Source: Anabaena catenula FACHB-362
GTDB taxonomy: Bacteria; Cyanobacteriota; Cyanobacteriia; Cyanobacteriales; Nostocaceae
NCBI RefSeq assembly: GCF_014698735.1
Contig: NZ_JACJTQ010000004.1
Span: 1-64,000 of the forward strand
Direction of reading: 5' to 3'
Length of the DNA stretch: 64,000 nucleotides
Of this stretch, positions 35,920 to 45,236 are shown one piece after another. The stretch's first letter is position 1. Every line of letters starts with the position of its first letter. The notes beneath the pieces are model-generated. The model worked only from the letters and a program-made list of their open reading frames with translations, had not been told where the DNA came from and made no database searches. The position numbers were made by a program, and so were the translations under genes.

Positions 35920-36474
35920 CTAGAGTGTAATTACTGACTTTACCATTTCTAGTAATTCAGTCTGATTACCTGCTTTTAAGCCAATCTCATACTGCACACC
36001 GTTTTTTCGCCAAGTTAAGGTAGCATCAGAACAACCTGCACCACATTGAAAATCTACAAAATAGCCAGTAATACCTTTACCTAAAGATATAGCTTTACCA
36101 GTAAGTTTAGGGGTTTTGCTATTGATAGCTTCAGCAGTAATTACACCGAAACGACAGGCAGTACCACCATTACAATCTGGGCTAAAACCCAGTAATATTT
36201 CGTACTTGTTTTTTGTCGCAGTTTCGATAATGGCGTAAATTGGGTTTTCTCCACCCAATCCTGGTACATACTTAGGTAATAAAATCTTGATTTGAGTTTT
36301 TTTCTTTAATTTGGGCAGAATTGACTTAAAAACTGGGTGTGGTTGCGAAATTTGGCTATTAACTTGCTGCTGTGGTACAGAGGCTATGGCTACATCATGA
36401 AAGTAAGTGGTACTGACTAGGAAAAATAACGCAAATAAAGGGCTAAAGTTTTTTGATTTGAGAATCATATTCAA
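35920..36474 (-). CDS. secreted protein, unknown function
   Basis: A 184-residue protein with a signal peptide (NFSPLFALFFLVSTTYFHDV, cleavage near AIA-S). The mature part has four Cys in two close pairs (DCNGGTACRF and QCGAGCSDAT). Such proteins recur in filamentous cyanobacteria as periplasmic or exported proteins without a known role. Same strand as the next secreted protein downstream. Confidence 0.65.
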   Translation of the reverse strand: MNMILKSKNFSPLFALFFLVSTTYFHDVAIASVPQQQVNSQISQPHPVFKSILPKLKKKTQIKILLPKYVPGLGGENPIYAIIETATKNKYEILLGFSPDCNGGTACRFGVITAEAINSKTPKLTGKAISLGKGITGYFVDFQCGAGCSDATLTWRKNGVQYEIGLKAGNQTELLEMVKSVITL

Positions 36475-36560
36475 ATACTTGTTTGATCAATCAAATATAA
36501 TAACTTTTACTATAACATTCTCAGATCCTCTACTTTTTAGAGAAATAGAGGATTTGGGTA

Positions 36561-38156
36561 TTAGAAATTTAAAATATCTAATGATTTTTCTATTTCCAAA
36601 TCTAAAATTCTGGCACGGGTATCTTTATGTTCTTCTAACTTTCCTTCTTTCCAATATAAGTCTGCTGCTTTCTGAAAATCCTCAATTGCTCCTTGCTTTT
36701 CTCCTATTGCCAATCTCGCATTACCTCGGTTATAATAAGCATCTGTATAATTAGAATTAATTTGAATTGCCTGGGTATAATCTGAAATTGCACCTTCAAA
36801 GTCTCCTAAATCTGAATGAAAATTACCTCGGTTATAATAAGCATCTGTATAATTAGAATTAATTTGAATTGCCTGGGTATAATCTGAAATTGCACCTTCA
36901 AAGTCTCCTAAATCAGAACGAGTATCGCCTCTATTTTTATAAGCAATGGCATCATCGGGAGCAATTTTAGTATGAATTAATTTTTGCTGATTATCTAGAA
37001 GATAGGGAGCAATTCCTCGATTTTTATGAGTAGTTGCATAATGAGGATTAATTGTAATTGCCTGAGTGTAATCTTCAATTGCTCCTTGATTATCACCGAT
37101 GCGAGAACGAGCTTCAGCACGGTTTTTGTAATTAATGGCGATGTCAGGGTTAATTCTAATTGCTTGGGTGTAATCTTCAATTGCTGCTTGATAATTATCT
37201 AATTGATAGTATGTTAAACCTCTTTTATTGTAAGCTTTACCATCATAAATATTAATATTAATCGCCTGAGTATAATCTGCAATTGCTGTCTGGAAATCAC
37301 CTAATTGATAATGAACTAAACCTAGCTTGTAATAAATATCAGCATCGTCAGATTTGATTTTCAATGCTTGATTATAGTAATTATTTGCTGCTACATACTC
37401 GCCTTTTTTAAAATATTCATCACCTATTTTTGTATAATCAATAGTTAAATCATGTGCAGAAGATTTATCTATTTTTGTATCAGCAGGGGGTTTTAATAAT
37501 TGCTGATGGGATAGGGGTAGTTTTGGTTTAATAACTTGATTTTTATGGTTTGTAGAAGCTTGTAATTGTTCTAGATAGCACCATAAACCTCCACCATATA
37601 ACAATTGATTTATGCCAAAGGAAATTTTTCCCGTTTTCAATTTAATCATTTGGGTAGGGAGAAAACCAGCTAAAAAAAGGTGATATTTAGATTGGGCTTC
37701 ATTCACTTCTTCTTGAATCAAAATGCAGACGATAACCGCATTTTTTTGTACTTCTTCTGAACCTACTGACCATCTAACTTTATCAATAGTACCATGACGA
37801 GATTTGACTTCAACACCTATAGAAGAGTCTGAAGTGAGTGTAAAATCACTTTTACCATCACCACCGAAGCGTTTTTCATAATCAACTTCAGTAATAAAAT
37901 TTGCTAAACGCTCTTTAACTACTTCTTCACCTAATTTACCTTTAAGGTTGTTAATAAAAACGTCACGAACTGGAGAAGTCCGCTTATATTTTTCTGCCAT
38001 CAACCAACAAAAATCTCTTAATGCTTTTAATCTTTCTCCAGATATAATAGTTAATTCACTATGTTCACCTGGGGTTTGACAGTGAAGTAGACAACCAGAT
38101 GTTAACCTTTTCAGAAAGTCCGACTGTAGCGATCGCAGCAGGGTAATCCAATCCAT
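36561..38156 (-). CDS. PD-(D/E)XK nuclease-like protein fused to TPR repeats
   Basis: A 531-residue protein. Residues about 1-200 are a conserved domain with GKLGEEVV (73-80), D104 in KSDFTL and E116/K118 in VEVKSR, the spacing of a PD-(D/E)XK nuclease core. Residues about 235-510 are roughly eight TPR units of 34 residues (YYNRGNFHSDLGDFEGAISD type). A paralogue with the same two parts but fewer TPRs is at 45237-46325. The nuclease may be recruited by partners bound to the TPRs, for example in genome defence, but that is inference. Two adjacent TPRs share 92 identical bases, so repeat number probably changes. Confidence 0.75.
   Translation of the reverse strand: MDWITLLRSLQSDFLKRLTSGCLLHCQTPGEHSELTIISGERLKALRDFCWLMAEKYKRTSPVRDVFINNLKGKLGEEVVKERLANFITEVDYEKRFGGDGKSDFTLTSDSSIGVEVKSRHGTIDKVRWSVGSEEVQKNAVIVCILIQEEVNEAQSKYHLFLAGFLPTQMIKLKTGKISFGINQLLYGGGLWCYLEQLQASTNHKNQVIKPKLPLSHQQLLKPPADTKIDKSSAHDLTIDYTKIGDEYFKKGEYVAANNYYNQALKIKSDDADIYYKLGLVHYQLGDFQTAIADYTQAININIYDGKAYNKRGLTYYQLDNYQAAIEDYTQAIRINPDIAINYKNRAEARSRIGDNQGAIEDYTQAITINPHYATTHKNRGIAPYLLDNQQKLIHTKIAPDDAIAYKNRGDTRSDLGDFEGAISDYTQAIQINSNYTDAYYNRGNFHSDLGDFEGAISDYTQAIQINSNYTDAYYNRGNARLAIGEKQGAIEDFQKAADLYWKEGKLEEHKDTRARILDLEIEKSLDILNF
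36721..36914. repeat. exact tandem duplication of one TPR coding unit
   Basis: Positions 36721-36812 and 36823-36914 are identical over 92 bases with a 102-base period (34 codons), inside the nuclease-TPR gene. Other TPRs of the gene are much more diverged, so this duplication is recent. Confidence 0.9.
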
Positions 38157-38386
38157 TTATTATAGTTCTGCGTTATTTTGTTTGACTTATTGTATGAAAA
38201 TATGTGATTTGCGTAAATAGATAGCACTCTATCTCTCTTATTTGGTAGGTTGATCTGTTTCATGTAAGACTTATTGTAGATACTTGTAAATGAAACTATA
38301 TGATAAGATTGAGTATAAGCTTTTGCTATAGCTTATAGTTGCAGATAGCAGTAAGTGTTAACTTTGACAAACATTTGTTAATTAGT

Positions 38387-39262
38387 ATGAATATCACTAC
38401 ACAACCAGTCTCCGAAAGAATAGGTCAACAAATTGTTAACGTAGATAATAAAAGCATCTGGGAAATAGACAGAGAAGCAATTATTAGCCTATATCAGGAA
38501 TATGGGGTTCTTCTATTGAGAGGATTTGCAACTGATGCTGACATTTTTAGAGAATTTAGCAATTTATTCAGTACTGATTTTTTAAATTATGCTGGTGGTG
38601 CTTTCAATAGAAGGGTAATTAATGGAGATAATACCCTTTTAAGTGTCAATGATTTCCAGACAGAGATTAAGTTGCATGGAGAAATGTACTATCAGAAAAA
38701 TATTCCTTTGATGTTATGGTTTTTCTGTGCTAATCCTGCTTCACAAGATGGGGAAACAACTGTATGTGATGGTAGGCAATTTTTTGCAGAACTGAGTAAT
38801 TCAACTAAGGAATTATTCCGTCAGAAGAAGCTAAAGTTTACTGCCAAAATGCAGAAAGAGGAATGGCAGAAAAAATATAAAACTGATGATGTGAATGAGT
38901 TAGAAGAGATGTGTAAAAGCAATGATACACATTTGACAATAAATGAAGATCAATCAATTGTCTTGGAATATCTTTGTCCAGTAGTTATCCCTAGCAGATG
39001 TGGAAAATATCAGGTTTTTATTAATAGCCTTTTACCAGCGATGCAGTTAAATCCTGATGTTTTGAAGTTTGATGATGATTCAAAAATTCCTAATGAACTT
39101 ATGGATGAATTGAATGAAATAGCAGAAAGACTTACTACCAATATTTCCTGGCAAAAAGGCGATATTCTCATGATTGATAATACGAGAATCATGCACGGAA
39201 GAAGGGCTTTTACCGATAAAAATCGAGAAATTTATATCCGGTTATGTTCTCCAGGTTTTTAA
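38387..39262 (+). CDS. TauD/TfdA-family 2-oxoglutarate Fe(II) dioxygenase
   Basis: About 291 residues from the ATG at 38387; the frame can be extended to a TTG at 38339 but the upstream part looks non-coding. The iron-binding facial triad is visible: HGE (H97, E99, in KLHGEMYYQ) and a distal His in RIMHGRRAF, with the 2OG-binding Arg in IYIRLC. Use of Glu in place of Asp in HxD is seen in SyrP/clavaminate-synthase-like members. These enzymes hydroxylate or desaturate small molecules or amino acids. No biosynthetic cluster surrounds it, so the substrate is unknown. It converges with ubiD. Confidence 0.8.
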   Translation: MNITTQPVSERIGQQIVNVDNKSIWEIDREAIISLYQEYGVLLLRGFATDADIFREFSNLFSTDFLNYAGGAFNRRVINGDNTLLSVNDFQTEIKLHGEMYYQKNIPLMLWFFCANPASQDGETTVCDGRQFFAELSNSTKELFRQKKLKFTAKMQKEEWQKKYKTDDVNELEEMCKSNDTHLTINEDQSIVLEYLCPVVIPSRCGKYQVFINSLLPAMQLNPDVLKFDDDSKIPNELMDELNEIAERLTTNISWQKGDILMIDNTRIMHGRRAFTDKNREIYIRLCSPGF

Positions 39263-39278
39263 TATTAATATCAAATCT

Positions 39279-39296
39279 CCCTCCCGTAAAGGAGGG
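39279..39296. terminator. candidate bidirectional terminator
   Basis: Hairpin CCCTCC-CGTAAA-GGAGGG between the convergent dioxygenase and ubiD genes. The U-tract is poor on both sides, so termination efficiency is uncertain. Confidence 0.4.
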
Positions 39297-39309
39297 GTAA
39301 GTTTCGATA

Positions 39310-40818
39310 TTACTTCATATCATAACCAAACAAATTTGGATCAACTTCTCCTAGTTTTAAATCTCCTAAACCATATTCCGCCCAACGTCTTTCTACCATT
39401 GCGGAAACATCAGCGTCTGATTCTAATGGTTCACCCCATTCATGTTCTGTTTCTGGGGGAATTTTGGTGGTTGCATCAATTCCCATTCTCCCACCTAAAC
39501 CGAGTTTTTCACTAGCAAAATCTAAGGTGTCAAAGGGGGTATTTGGTAATATGAATACATCCCGTGAAGGGTCAACTTTAGAACTAATTGCCCAGACGAC
39601 TTGACGGGGATCACGAATGTTGATATCTTTATCAACAACGATGACAAATTTGGTGTAAGTAAATTGGGGTAATGCACTCCAAAAAGCTAAAGCTGCTCGT
39701 CGGGCTTGTCCAGGGTATGCTTTATCTATGGAAATAATCGCTGCTTTGTAACTCAATGCTTCCATTGGTAGGAAGAAATCGACTATTTCTGATACTTGTT
39801 GGCGTAAGATGGGGGTATAGATGCGGTTGAGTGCGATCGCCATCATGGCTTCTTCTTTGGGTGGACGACCGCTAAATGTGGTTAAATAAATTGGATCTTT
39901 GCGGTGTGTCATACACTGAAACCGCACCAATGGCGAATCTTCCACACCACCGTAATAACCCATATGATCACCAAAGGGGCCATCTGGTAAAACTTCCCCT
40001 GGTGTAATTGTCCCTTCTAAGACAAATTCTGAATCTGCGGGAACTTCCAAATCTACGGTTTTACACTTGGCTAATTGGACTCCAGAACCGCCATAAAGCC
40101 CTGCAAATAACCATTCTGATAAATCTACAGGAATGGGTGTGGCTGCTGCCATAATGATTAAAGGATCGACACCGAGAGCGATCGCAACTTCTAATTTTTT
40201 ACCACGTTCTGCCGCTTTGCGTAAATGTCTCGCACCCCCGCGCACCGATAACCAGTGTACGGTCATAGTGTTGTGAGATTGCAGTTGTAAACGATACACT
40301 CCGACGTTTGGAGTTCCCGTCTCGCAATCTTTTGTAATTACCAATCCTAGCGTAATTATCTTTCCGGCATCTCCCGGATAAGGACGTATTAAAGGTAACC
40401 TATTTAAATCTAAATCATTCCCTTCTAGTACCACCTGTTGACAAGCCGGAAAAAAGTCTCTTCCCGGTTTGGCTTTCACCACGTCAAACAGCACTTTACC
40501 GAAGTCTATGGCTTGGGAAATCTTTTTTGGTGGTTTGGGTTGCTGAAGCATACTCAGCTTCTTTCCCAGGGTTTCCAACTCCTCTGGTTTTTCCATATTC
40601 ATAGCCCAGCATATCCTTTCCACAGTCCCCATTAAATTTACCGCGACGGGAAAGGATGCACCTTTGACATTTTCAAACAATAAACCCGGTCCACCTTTTT
40701 GTAGCATTCGGTTGGAAATCTCCGCAATTTCCATGTCGGGGTCAACTAAAGCCGAAATTCGCTTTAATTGTCCTCTTTCTTCTAGAATTTTAATGAATCC
40801 TCGTAAGTCTCGCGCCAT
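39310..40818 (-). CDS. ubiD: UbiD-family prenyl-FMN decarboxylase
   Basis: A 502-residue UbiD protein from MARDLRGFIKILEERGQLKR to the C-terminus. The conserved segments include PYPGDAGKIITLGLVITKD, NVGVYRLQLQ (prenyl-FMN and metal site) and EFVLEGTITPGEVLPDGPFG (catalytic Glu). It catalyses reversible decarboxylation of aromatic or unsaturated acids with prenylated FMN made by UbiX. In cyanobacteria the likely role is decarboxylation of a prenyl-hydroxybenzoate in plastoquinone synthesis. The ubiX gene is not in the window. The length is normal for the family. Confidence 0.9.
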   Translation of the reverse strand: MARDLRGFIKILEERGQLKRISALVDPDMEIAEISNRMLQKGGPGLLFENVKGASFPVAVNLMGTVERICWAMNMEKPEELETLGKKLSMLQQPKPPKKISQAIDFGKVLFDVVKAKPGRDFFPACQQVVLEGNDLDLNRLPLIRPYPGDAGKIITLGLVITKDCETGTPNVGVYRLQLQSHNTMTVHWLSVRGGARHLRKAAERGKKLEVAIALGVDPLIIMAAATPIPVDLSEWLFAGLYGGSGVQLAKCKTVDLEVPADSEFVLEGTITPGEVLPDGPFGDHMGYYGGVEDSPLVRFQCMTHRKDPIYLTTFSGRPPKEEAMMAIALNRIYTPILRQQVSEIVDFFLPMEALSYKAAIISIDKAYPGQARRAALAFWSALPQFTYTKFVIVVDKDINIRDPRQVVWAISSKVDPSRDVFILPNTPFDTLDFASEKLGLGGRMGIDATTKIPPETEHEWGEPLESDADVSAMVERRWAEYGLGDLKLGEVDPNLFGYDMK

Positions 40819-40832
40819 GTTCCCTAAGAATT

Positions 40833-40888
40833 AAGAAGTGTAAAGTCTTTTTGATCTTAACTTGATATTTACATAGTAAATTTGTACT
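40833..40888 (+). promoter_or_regulatory. first copy of a 56-base promoter-like element
   Basis: Aligns without gaps to 41365-41420 (45 of 56 identical). Contains TTGATA, a 17-base spacer, then TACTGA. It lies just upstream of ubiD but is oriented away from it, so its role is unclear; it may be an older copy of the other element. Confidence 0.5.
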
Positions 40889-41364
40889 GATTTTCCGAAA
40901 GTTTCACATCACATATTTCCTAAAAAATTCGAGAATTAAGGATGATAGCATTTTAATCATTGCAGTTATGCACCTTCAATGTCCTCCTGATTATTGGATT
41001 GATAGAGTGTGAACAGGGTACAGGTGAGAGAGGTTTTTGAACGCAGAGGTTCGCGGAGGTAAGCGCAGAGGAACACTGAGGTTTTTTGGTGATGGTTTGG
41101 GGTGATAAATGCAGGTTTAGCAATGTGCAAATACTGGGAAGAATTAATAAACTAACCAGCCTAAAAATAAGCAAAGTAAAATACATAATAAAAAAGCAAA
41201 CAGCTTTCTACCAGTTTTAATCAATTTTCTCCAGCAACAAAATCCATAATTAAACAATAAACATTTCCTTTGTGAGACAAATCACTAATATAGGCGGAAT
41301 GTAGGTAGAGATATTTTGTGAAATTTTGTGAAAGGTCTTTGACGCTGTTTTTAACCAAAAACTG

Positions 41365-41420
41365 AAGAAATATAAAGCTTTTTTGAGCTTAACTTGACAT
41401 TTGTATAGTATTCTTGTACT
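41365..41420 (+). promoter_or_regulatory. second copy of the 56-base element, probable promoter of the VWA gene
   Basis: TTGACA at 41394-41399, exact 17-base spacing, then TACTAT at 41417-41422: a good sigma70-type promoter pointing at the VWA gene about 150 bases downstream. The upstream T-rich block CTTTTTTGAGCTTAACTTGA is shared with the first copy and could bind a regulator. Confidence 0.55.
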
Positions 41421-41576
41421 ATATAAATACGCAGAGTCGCGGAGAGGAAAGAAGAAGTTTTCCCAGTGTTGATTTCAACATAATAGTCTTTACAACATAT
41501 TACAACATCGCTCCATACCAGTATAAATTGATTTATCCTGGACAATATTCCGTATAAATTTACCATTCGCAAAATT

Positions 41577-44057
41577 ATGGCAAGTCAAAAAACCAAGTTT
41601 GCTGTTTATAATCTGGCTGGTAAGGAAAAAGCTTTCTATTTAGCTGAAAAAGTTAATCTGGAAATTAAGCCTGATGCTATTCCTAAAAAGATGATAGCTC
41701 ATAGTATCATTATTATTGATCGTTCCGGTTCAATGTATGGCGCTATTGAGGCTTTAAAGGAAACTTTAATTAAACTTTTGACTCTGGATGAATACAGTAA
41801 TTCCGAATTAGTGATTAGTCTGATTTCTTATTCTTCTAAGGGTGATGTTACTTGTCATTTCCAGCGTATACCTATTCAAGAGGTAATGCAGCCAGATTCA
41901 TTGTATGTTGCCAAAATTAAAGCCATTCAGGCTGGTTGTGCAACTTGTATTTCTCAATCTTTGAAATTAGCTCAAGAATTGATTCGTCCTAGTGAATTAA
42001 CAGCAATTACTTTACACAGTGACGGCTATGCTAATGATAGCAGTTTTAATTCAGAAGCGAAAGCAATAGAAGCCATTTGTAATGATTTGCAAAAATTGGA
42101 TGTGTTTGTTAACACTATCGCTTATTCTCCCTATTCTGATTTTAAATTTCTAGCCAAAATTGCTAATTCGGTTTCTGGTTCTTGTCTGCAAGCTGGCAAT
42201 ATTAAGGAAGTCTATGATGCTCTTTATAATACCGGAAATGTGTTAAAAGAAGCGACAGGAATAGTCATAGAAGAACCTTTAGCTACTGACTATAGTTATC
42301 AGGTGTTTTTATCCCATAGTGCTAAGAAAATTAATGGCACAAATCAAACTTTAAAAATATTTGGTTTGAAACCCGAAGATGAGGCATATATCTATAAATA
42401 TAAGCAAATTACCAAAGATGCTTATACTCAATTAACAGATATTCCTGTTGTCCAAAATGATGAATCAGTTTATGCTTTTGCGAAAGCTAATTTAGCAGAC
42501 GGAAATCTCAATACTGCTAAATATGCTCTTGCTAGTACATTTAACGCAACTTTAACAGCAAGACACGCAAAAGCTTTAACAAATCAAGACATTGCTAACT
42601 TTACTCAAGATTTAGATATTGCTATCTTTTATCCTCATGTTTTAGCAGAACATGAAATTTTAGATCATGTGAAAGTGAATGATAAAATCTCAATTTTGGC
42701 ATTGATTGATATTTTATCACAACATCGTTCACACATTATTATTAACCTCAAACATCTGCAAGCAACTTACCAAAGAAAAGGTGTCAAGCGTGTTAATGGG
42801 GTGCGGGGAGAAAATGGAGAGCTAATTCAACCTTGGTTAGAAATAGAATATATTGAACCAGGTGATTATGTGCAGATGGGTAGTTTTGATATTAACCGCA
42901 ACACAGCGACTATTAATATGCTGATTCAGCAAAAAGTAAAGCTGGTGAAAGTTGAAGATAAAACCGCAATTACAGAAGTTGCAGGTGTGTTATTAAATGA
43001 TTTAACGACTTTCAATAATTATACTATTGTCAGTGATGGAGAAATTAATGTCAAGGCTTTGAAAGTAAAAATTAGTAGTAAAAAAGCCTTTGATGATTTA
43101 AAAGCAGTGGGAGTTATTGATGGGGAAGAATTTGATTTTCAAAAAGAATATACTATTGAGTTAGAGAATTTACCCTTGGTTAGCTTTGAGGGTACTTACA
43201 GCATTATTGATGGGTTGTTTTCCCAACTAGCAGAAATCAAAGTTGTATCTAGTATTCTTGCTGCTCATTTACGGGAAGCATCAGATGTATTTATTCCCGC
43301 GCAAATAGAAGAATTGAAAAAACATTATCTTTCCAAAAGTTTGTATCTAAATTTTCCCACCACTAACGAATATACAGACTTGAAAGCTGCGTTATCTGAC
43401 GGTACAGTTGATTCACGTATTAGTTATAAAATTGATATTGGTGGTACAGAAATTATCAATTTGAGTAAGTTGTATTCTGCTAATCAGTTTCTGGATAGAA
43501 GATACGAAGTGTATGACAAAGAAACGGGAGAAATTTTTCCTAAACCCACCTTTGAACTAGCTTTTAATGAAAATATCGCTGTTCGTGCTAAAGCCGTTTC
43601 TGGGAGAATGAAACTTACCAAAGTCGATGATTTGATGAAACCGATTTTTGATGATTTTCTGGGAATTGAACAAAATGGCAGAGTTGCAGAAATTCTTAAC
43701 AAAATTGGTGCGGGAAGTTTAGGGTTGTTATTACAAGCAAAACACGCTGGTACGCCTGTAAATAAAGAAGAACTTATCAACGCCATGACATCAGCGCAAG
43801 GTAAGTTAGAAGAGTACACAGAAAAAATTTACCAAGAAAATATTTCTCCTTTAGTCTTTTATATAGGTGCGACTGGTTTGTTACCAGATGAAATGTCTGC
43901 AAAAGCCATGACTGCTGATGAACTTGCTAGTCAATATCCCAATTTACAGTTTTCTAAATCAGAGCAGGAAGGGACATTTTTCTTAGTTGGTGATACTGTA
44001 ATTAGTGTTTATGCTCAAACAGAATATTACAGTAAAAAGTCAGTTATTGTTAGTTAA
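41577..44057 (+). CDS. large VWA-domain protein
   Basis: An 826-residue protein with a von Willebrand factor A domain at residues about 38-215. The metal-ion site begins IIIIDRSGSMYG (D48, S50, S52), with TLHSDGYAND further on as the second ligand loop. The remaining 600 residues have no motif I know; stretches such as VNGVRGENGELIQPWLEIEY and KVDDLMKPIFDDFLGIEQNG suggest several alpha/beta domains. No signal peptide, so cytoplasmic. The upstream promoter is strong-looking. Downstream on the same strand are an Rpn-type protein and a nuclease-TPR protein. A role in protein-complex assembly or defence is possible but unproven. Confidence 0.75.
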   Translation: MASQKTKFAVYNLAGKEKAFYLAEKVNLEIKPDAIPKKMIAHSIIIIDRSGSMYGAIEALKETLIKLLTLDEYSNSELVISLISYSSKGDVTCHFQRIPIQEVMQPDSLYVAKIKAIQAGCATCISQSLKLAQELIRPSELTAITLHSDGYANDSSFNSEAKAIEAICNDLQKLDVFVNTIAYSPYSDFKFLAKIANSVSGSCLQAGNIKEVYDALYNTGNVLKEATGIVIEEPLATDYSYQVFLSHSAKKINGTNQTLKIFGLKPEDEAYIYKYKQITKDAYTQLTDIPVVQNDESVYAFAKANLADGNLNTAKYALASTFNATLTARHAKALTNQDIANFTQDLDIAIFYPHVLAEHEILDHVKVNDKISILALIDILSQHRSHIIINLKHLQATYQRKGVKRVNGVRGENGELIQPWLEIEYIEPGDYVQMGSFDINRNTATINMLIQQKVKLVKVEDKTAITEVAGVLLNDLTTFNNYTIVSDGEINVKALKVKISSKKAFDDLKAVGVIDGEEFDFQKEYTIELENLPLVSFEGTYSIIDGLFSQLAEIKVVSSILAAHLREASDVFIPAQIEELKKHYLSKSLYLNFPTTNEYTDLKAALSDGTVDSRISYKIDIGGTEIINLSKLYSANQFLDRRYEVYDKETGEIFPKPTFELAFNENIAVRAKAVSGRMKLTKVDDLMKPIFDDFLGIEQNGRVAEILNKIGAGSLGLLLQAKHAGTPVNKEELINAMTSAQGKLEEYTEKIYQENISPLVFYIGATGLLPDEMSAKAMTADELASQYPNLQFSKSEQEGTFFLVGDTVISVYAQTEYYSKKSVIVS

Positions 44058-44072
44058 TTGATTTATTTTGTA

Positions 44073-44095
44073 GGGGTTTAGTAATGCTAAACCCT
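44073..44095 (+). terminator. hairpin terminator after the VWA gene
   Basis: GGGTTTAG-TAATG-CTAAACCC stem of eight pairs plus a wobble, starting 16 bases after the stop codon and followed by CTTTTTAGG. The same hairpin family follows the exonuclease gene at 49783-49807. Confidence 0.5.
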
Positions 44096-44153
44096 GAATC
44101 TTTTTAGGTTTTAATATGTTAAAATATCAATATTTGCCATTAAAAAAAATACC

Positions 44154-44972
44154 ATGTATGACAATATCTGTAAATTCATAGCTGAAAATTATAAAGATGA
44201 TATAGCTACATGGTTGCTAGGTTCACCAATCAAATTGACAGAACTTAGCCCTACAGAACTTTCTAGTGAACCAATTAGAGCCGATTCATTAATATTATTA
44301 CAATCGGATGAATTAGTTCTACATACAGAATTTCAAACCGATACAGATGAAGATATGCCCTTTCGGATGTTAGATTATCGAGTTAGGGTATATCGTCGGT
44401 TCCCTCAAAAAGAAATGCGTCAAGTAGTCATCTATTTGCGAAAAACAGGTTCTGACTTAGTAAGTAAAAATAGTTTTAAATTAAACAACACTTACCATCA
44501 GTTTGAGATAATTAGACTGTGGGAACAACCAACAGCCCAATTTATGACAGTTCCAGGTTTATTACCTTTTGCAGTGCTAAGTCAAACAAAAGATCCTAAA
44601 ATGGTATTAAGCCAAGTAGGAGAAGCAGTAGAAGCCATTACAGATCAAAAGATACAAGGTAATATTGCTGCTGCTAGTGCAGTTTTAGCAGGTCTTGTGT
44701 TAAAAAAAGATGTAATTAGGAAGATTTTCAGGAGTGAAATTATGCGAGAATCTGTGATATATCAAGAAATTCTCGAAGAAGGTGAAGCTAAAGGTATCGC
44801 TAAAGGTAAAGCTGAAGGTAAAGCTGAAGGAATAGCTGAAGCAACCAAAAAGTTAGCTGTAAAGTTGTTGGGAATTGGTATGAGTTTAGAACAAATTTCT
44901 GAAGTTACGGAATTATCTCTAGAACAAATTCAAGCTTTAGAAAAAGAGATAAATAATCCTAATTCTAACTAA
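44154..44972 (+). CDS. Rpn-family PD-(D/E)XK protein
   Basis: A 272-residue protein of the Rpn (recombination-promoting nuclease)/putative-transposase family common in cyanobacteria. N-terminal nuclease-like core: RADSLILLQSDELVLHTEFQ (Asp, then Glu and Gln at the ExQ position), followed by RMLDYRVRVYRRFP. Toward the end, a Lys/Glu/Gly repeat (AKGIAKGKAEGKAEGIAEA) precedes a helical LSLEQIQAL tail. E. coli Rpn proteins are DNA endonucleases that raise recombination. This one lies 96 bases after the VWA gene. Confidence 0.8.
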   Translation: MYDNICKFIAENYKDDIATWLLGSPIKLTELSPTELSSEPIRADSLILLQSDELVLHTEFQTDTDEDMPFRMLDYRVRVYRRFPQKEMRQVVIYLRKTGSDLVSKNSFKLNNTYHQFEIIRLWEQPTAQFMTVPGLLPFAVLSQTKDPKMVLSQVGEAVEAITDQKIQGNIAAASAVLAGLVLKKDVIRKIFRSEIMRESVIYQEILEEGEAKGIAKGKAEGKAEGIAEATKKLAVKLLGIGMSLEQISEVTELSLEQIQALEKEINNPNSN

Positions 44973-45060
44973 AAGTAACTTCGATGTTTTTGGTTTCAAT
45001 CTTGACAAAAATAATATCCCTGATTTTTAGCACAAGTCGGGGATATTTAATATAAATTTT

Positions 45061-45096
45061 TCGCGCAAAGGCGCAAAGGAGCAAAGACGCAAAGAA
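45061..45096. repeat. STRR (GCGCAAAG units)
   Basis: TCGCGCAAAGGCGCAAAGGA followed by GCAAAGACGCAAAGAAG, upstream of the second nuclease-TPR gene. Diverged copies recur at 57449 and 59073. Confidence 0.75.
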
Positions 45097-45236
45097 GATA
45101 TAAACATATCAAGCCTGATGCTAAATTAGAGTTAAGTTTTGATTCTGTAGTATTAGTAGATATTTGAGATTTTTGCCTCTTGATAGGGAATACTAAAATT
45201 ATATACCTTGTCACATCAGAGCAAATTTAAACCAAT

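Larger units (their letters stand above)
40819..41576. other. intergenic, 758 bases, promoters and STRR pieces
   Basis: Divergent gap between ubiD and the VWA gene. It contains two related 56-base promoter-like elements (40833-40888 and 41365-41420) and short CGCAGAGG/CGCGGAG repeats near 41042-41080 and 41430-41450. A 77-codon minus frame at 40953-41186 lacks protein-like features. I see no RNA gene. Confidence 0.6.

Noticed and set aside
38387-39262. dioxygenase as part of a natural-product cluster
   Set aside because: No NRPS, PKS, RiPP or tailoring genes nearby; neighbours are housekeeping or nuclease-like.
40953-41186. 77-codon minus frame between ubiD and the VWA gene
   Set aside because: Low-complexity start, crosses STRR pieces, no ribosome-binding site and no recognisable composition.
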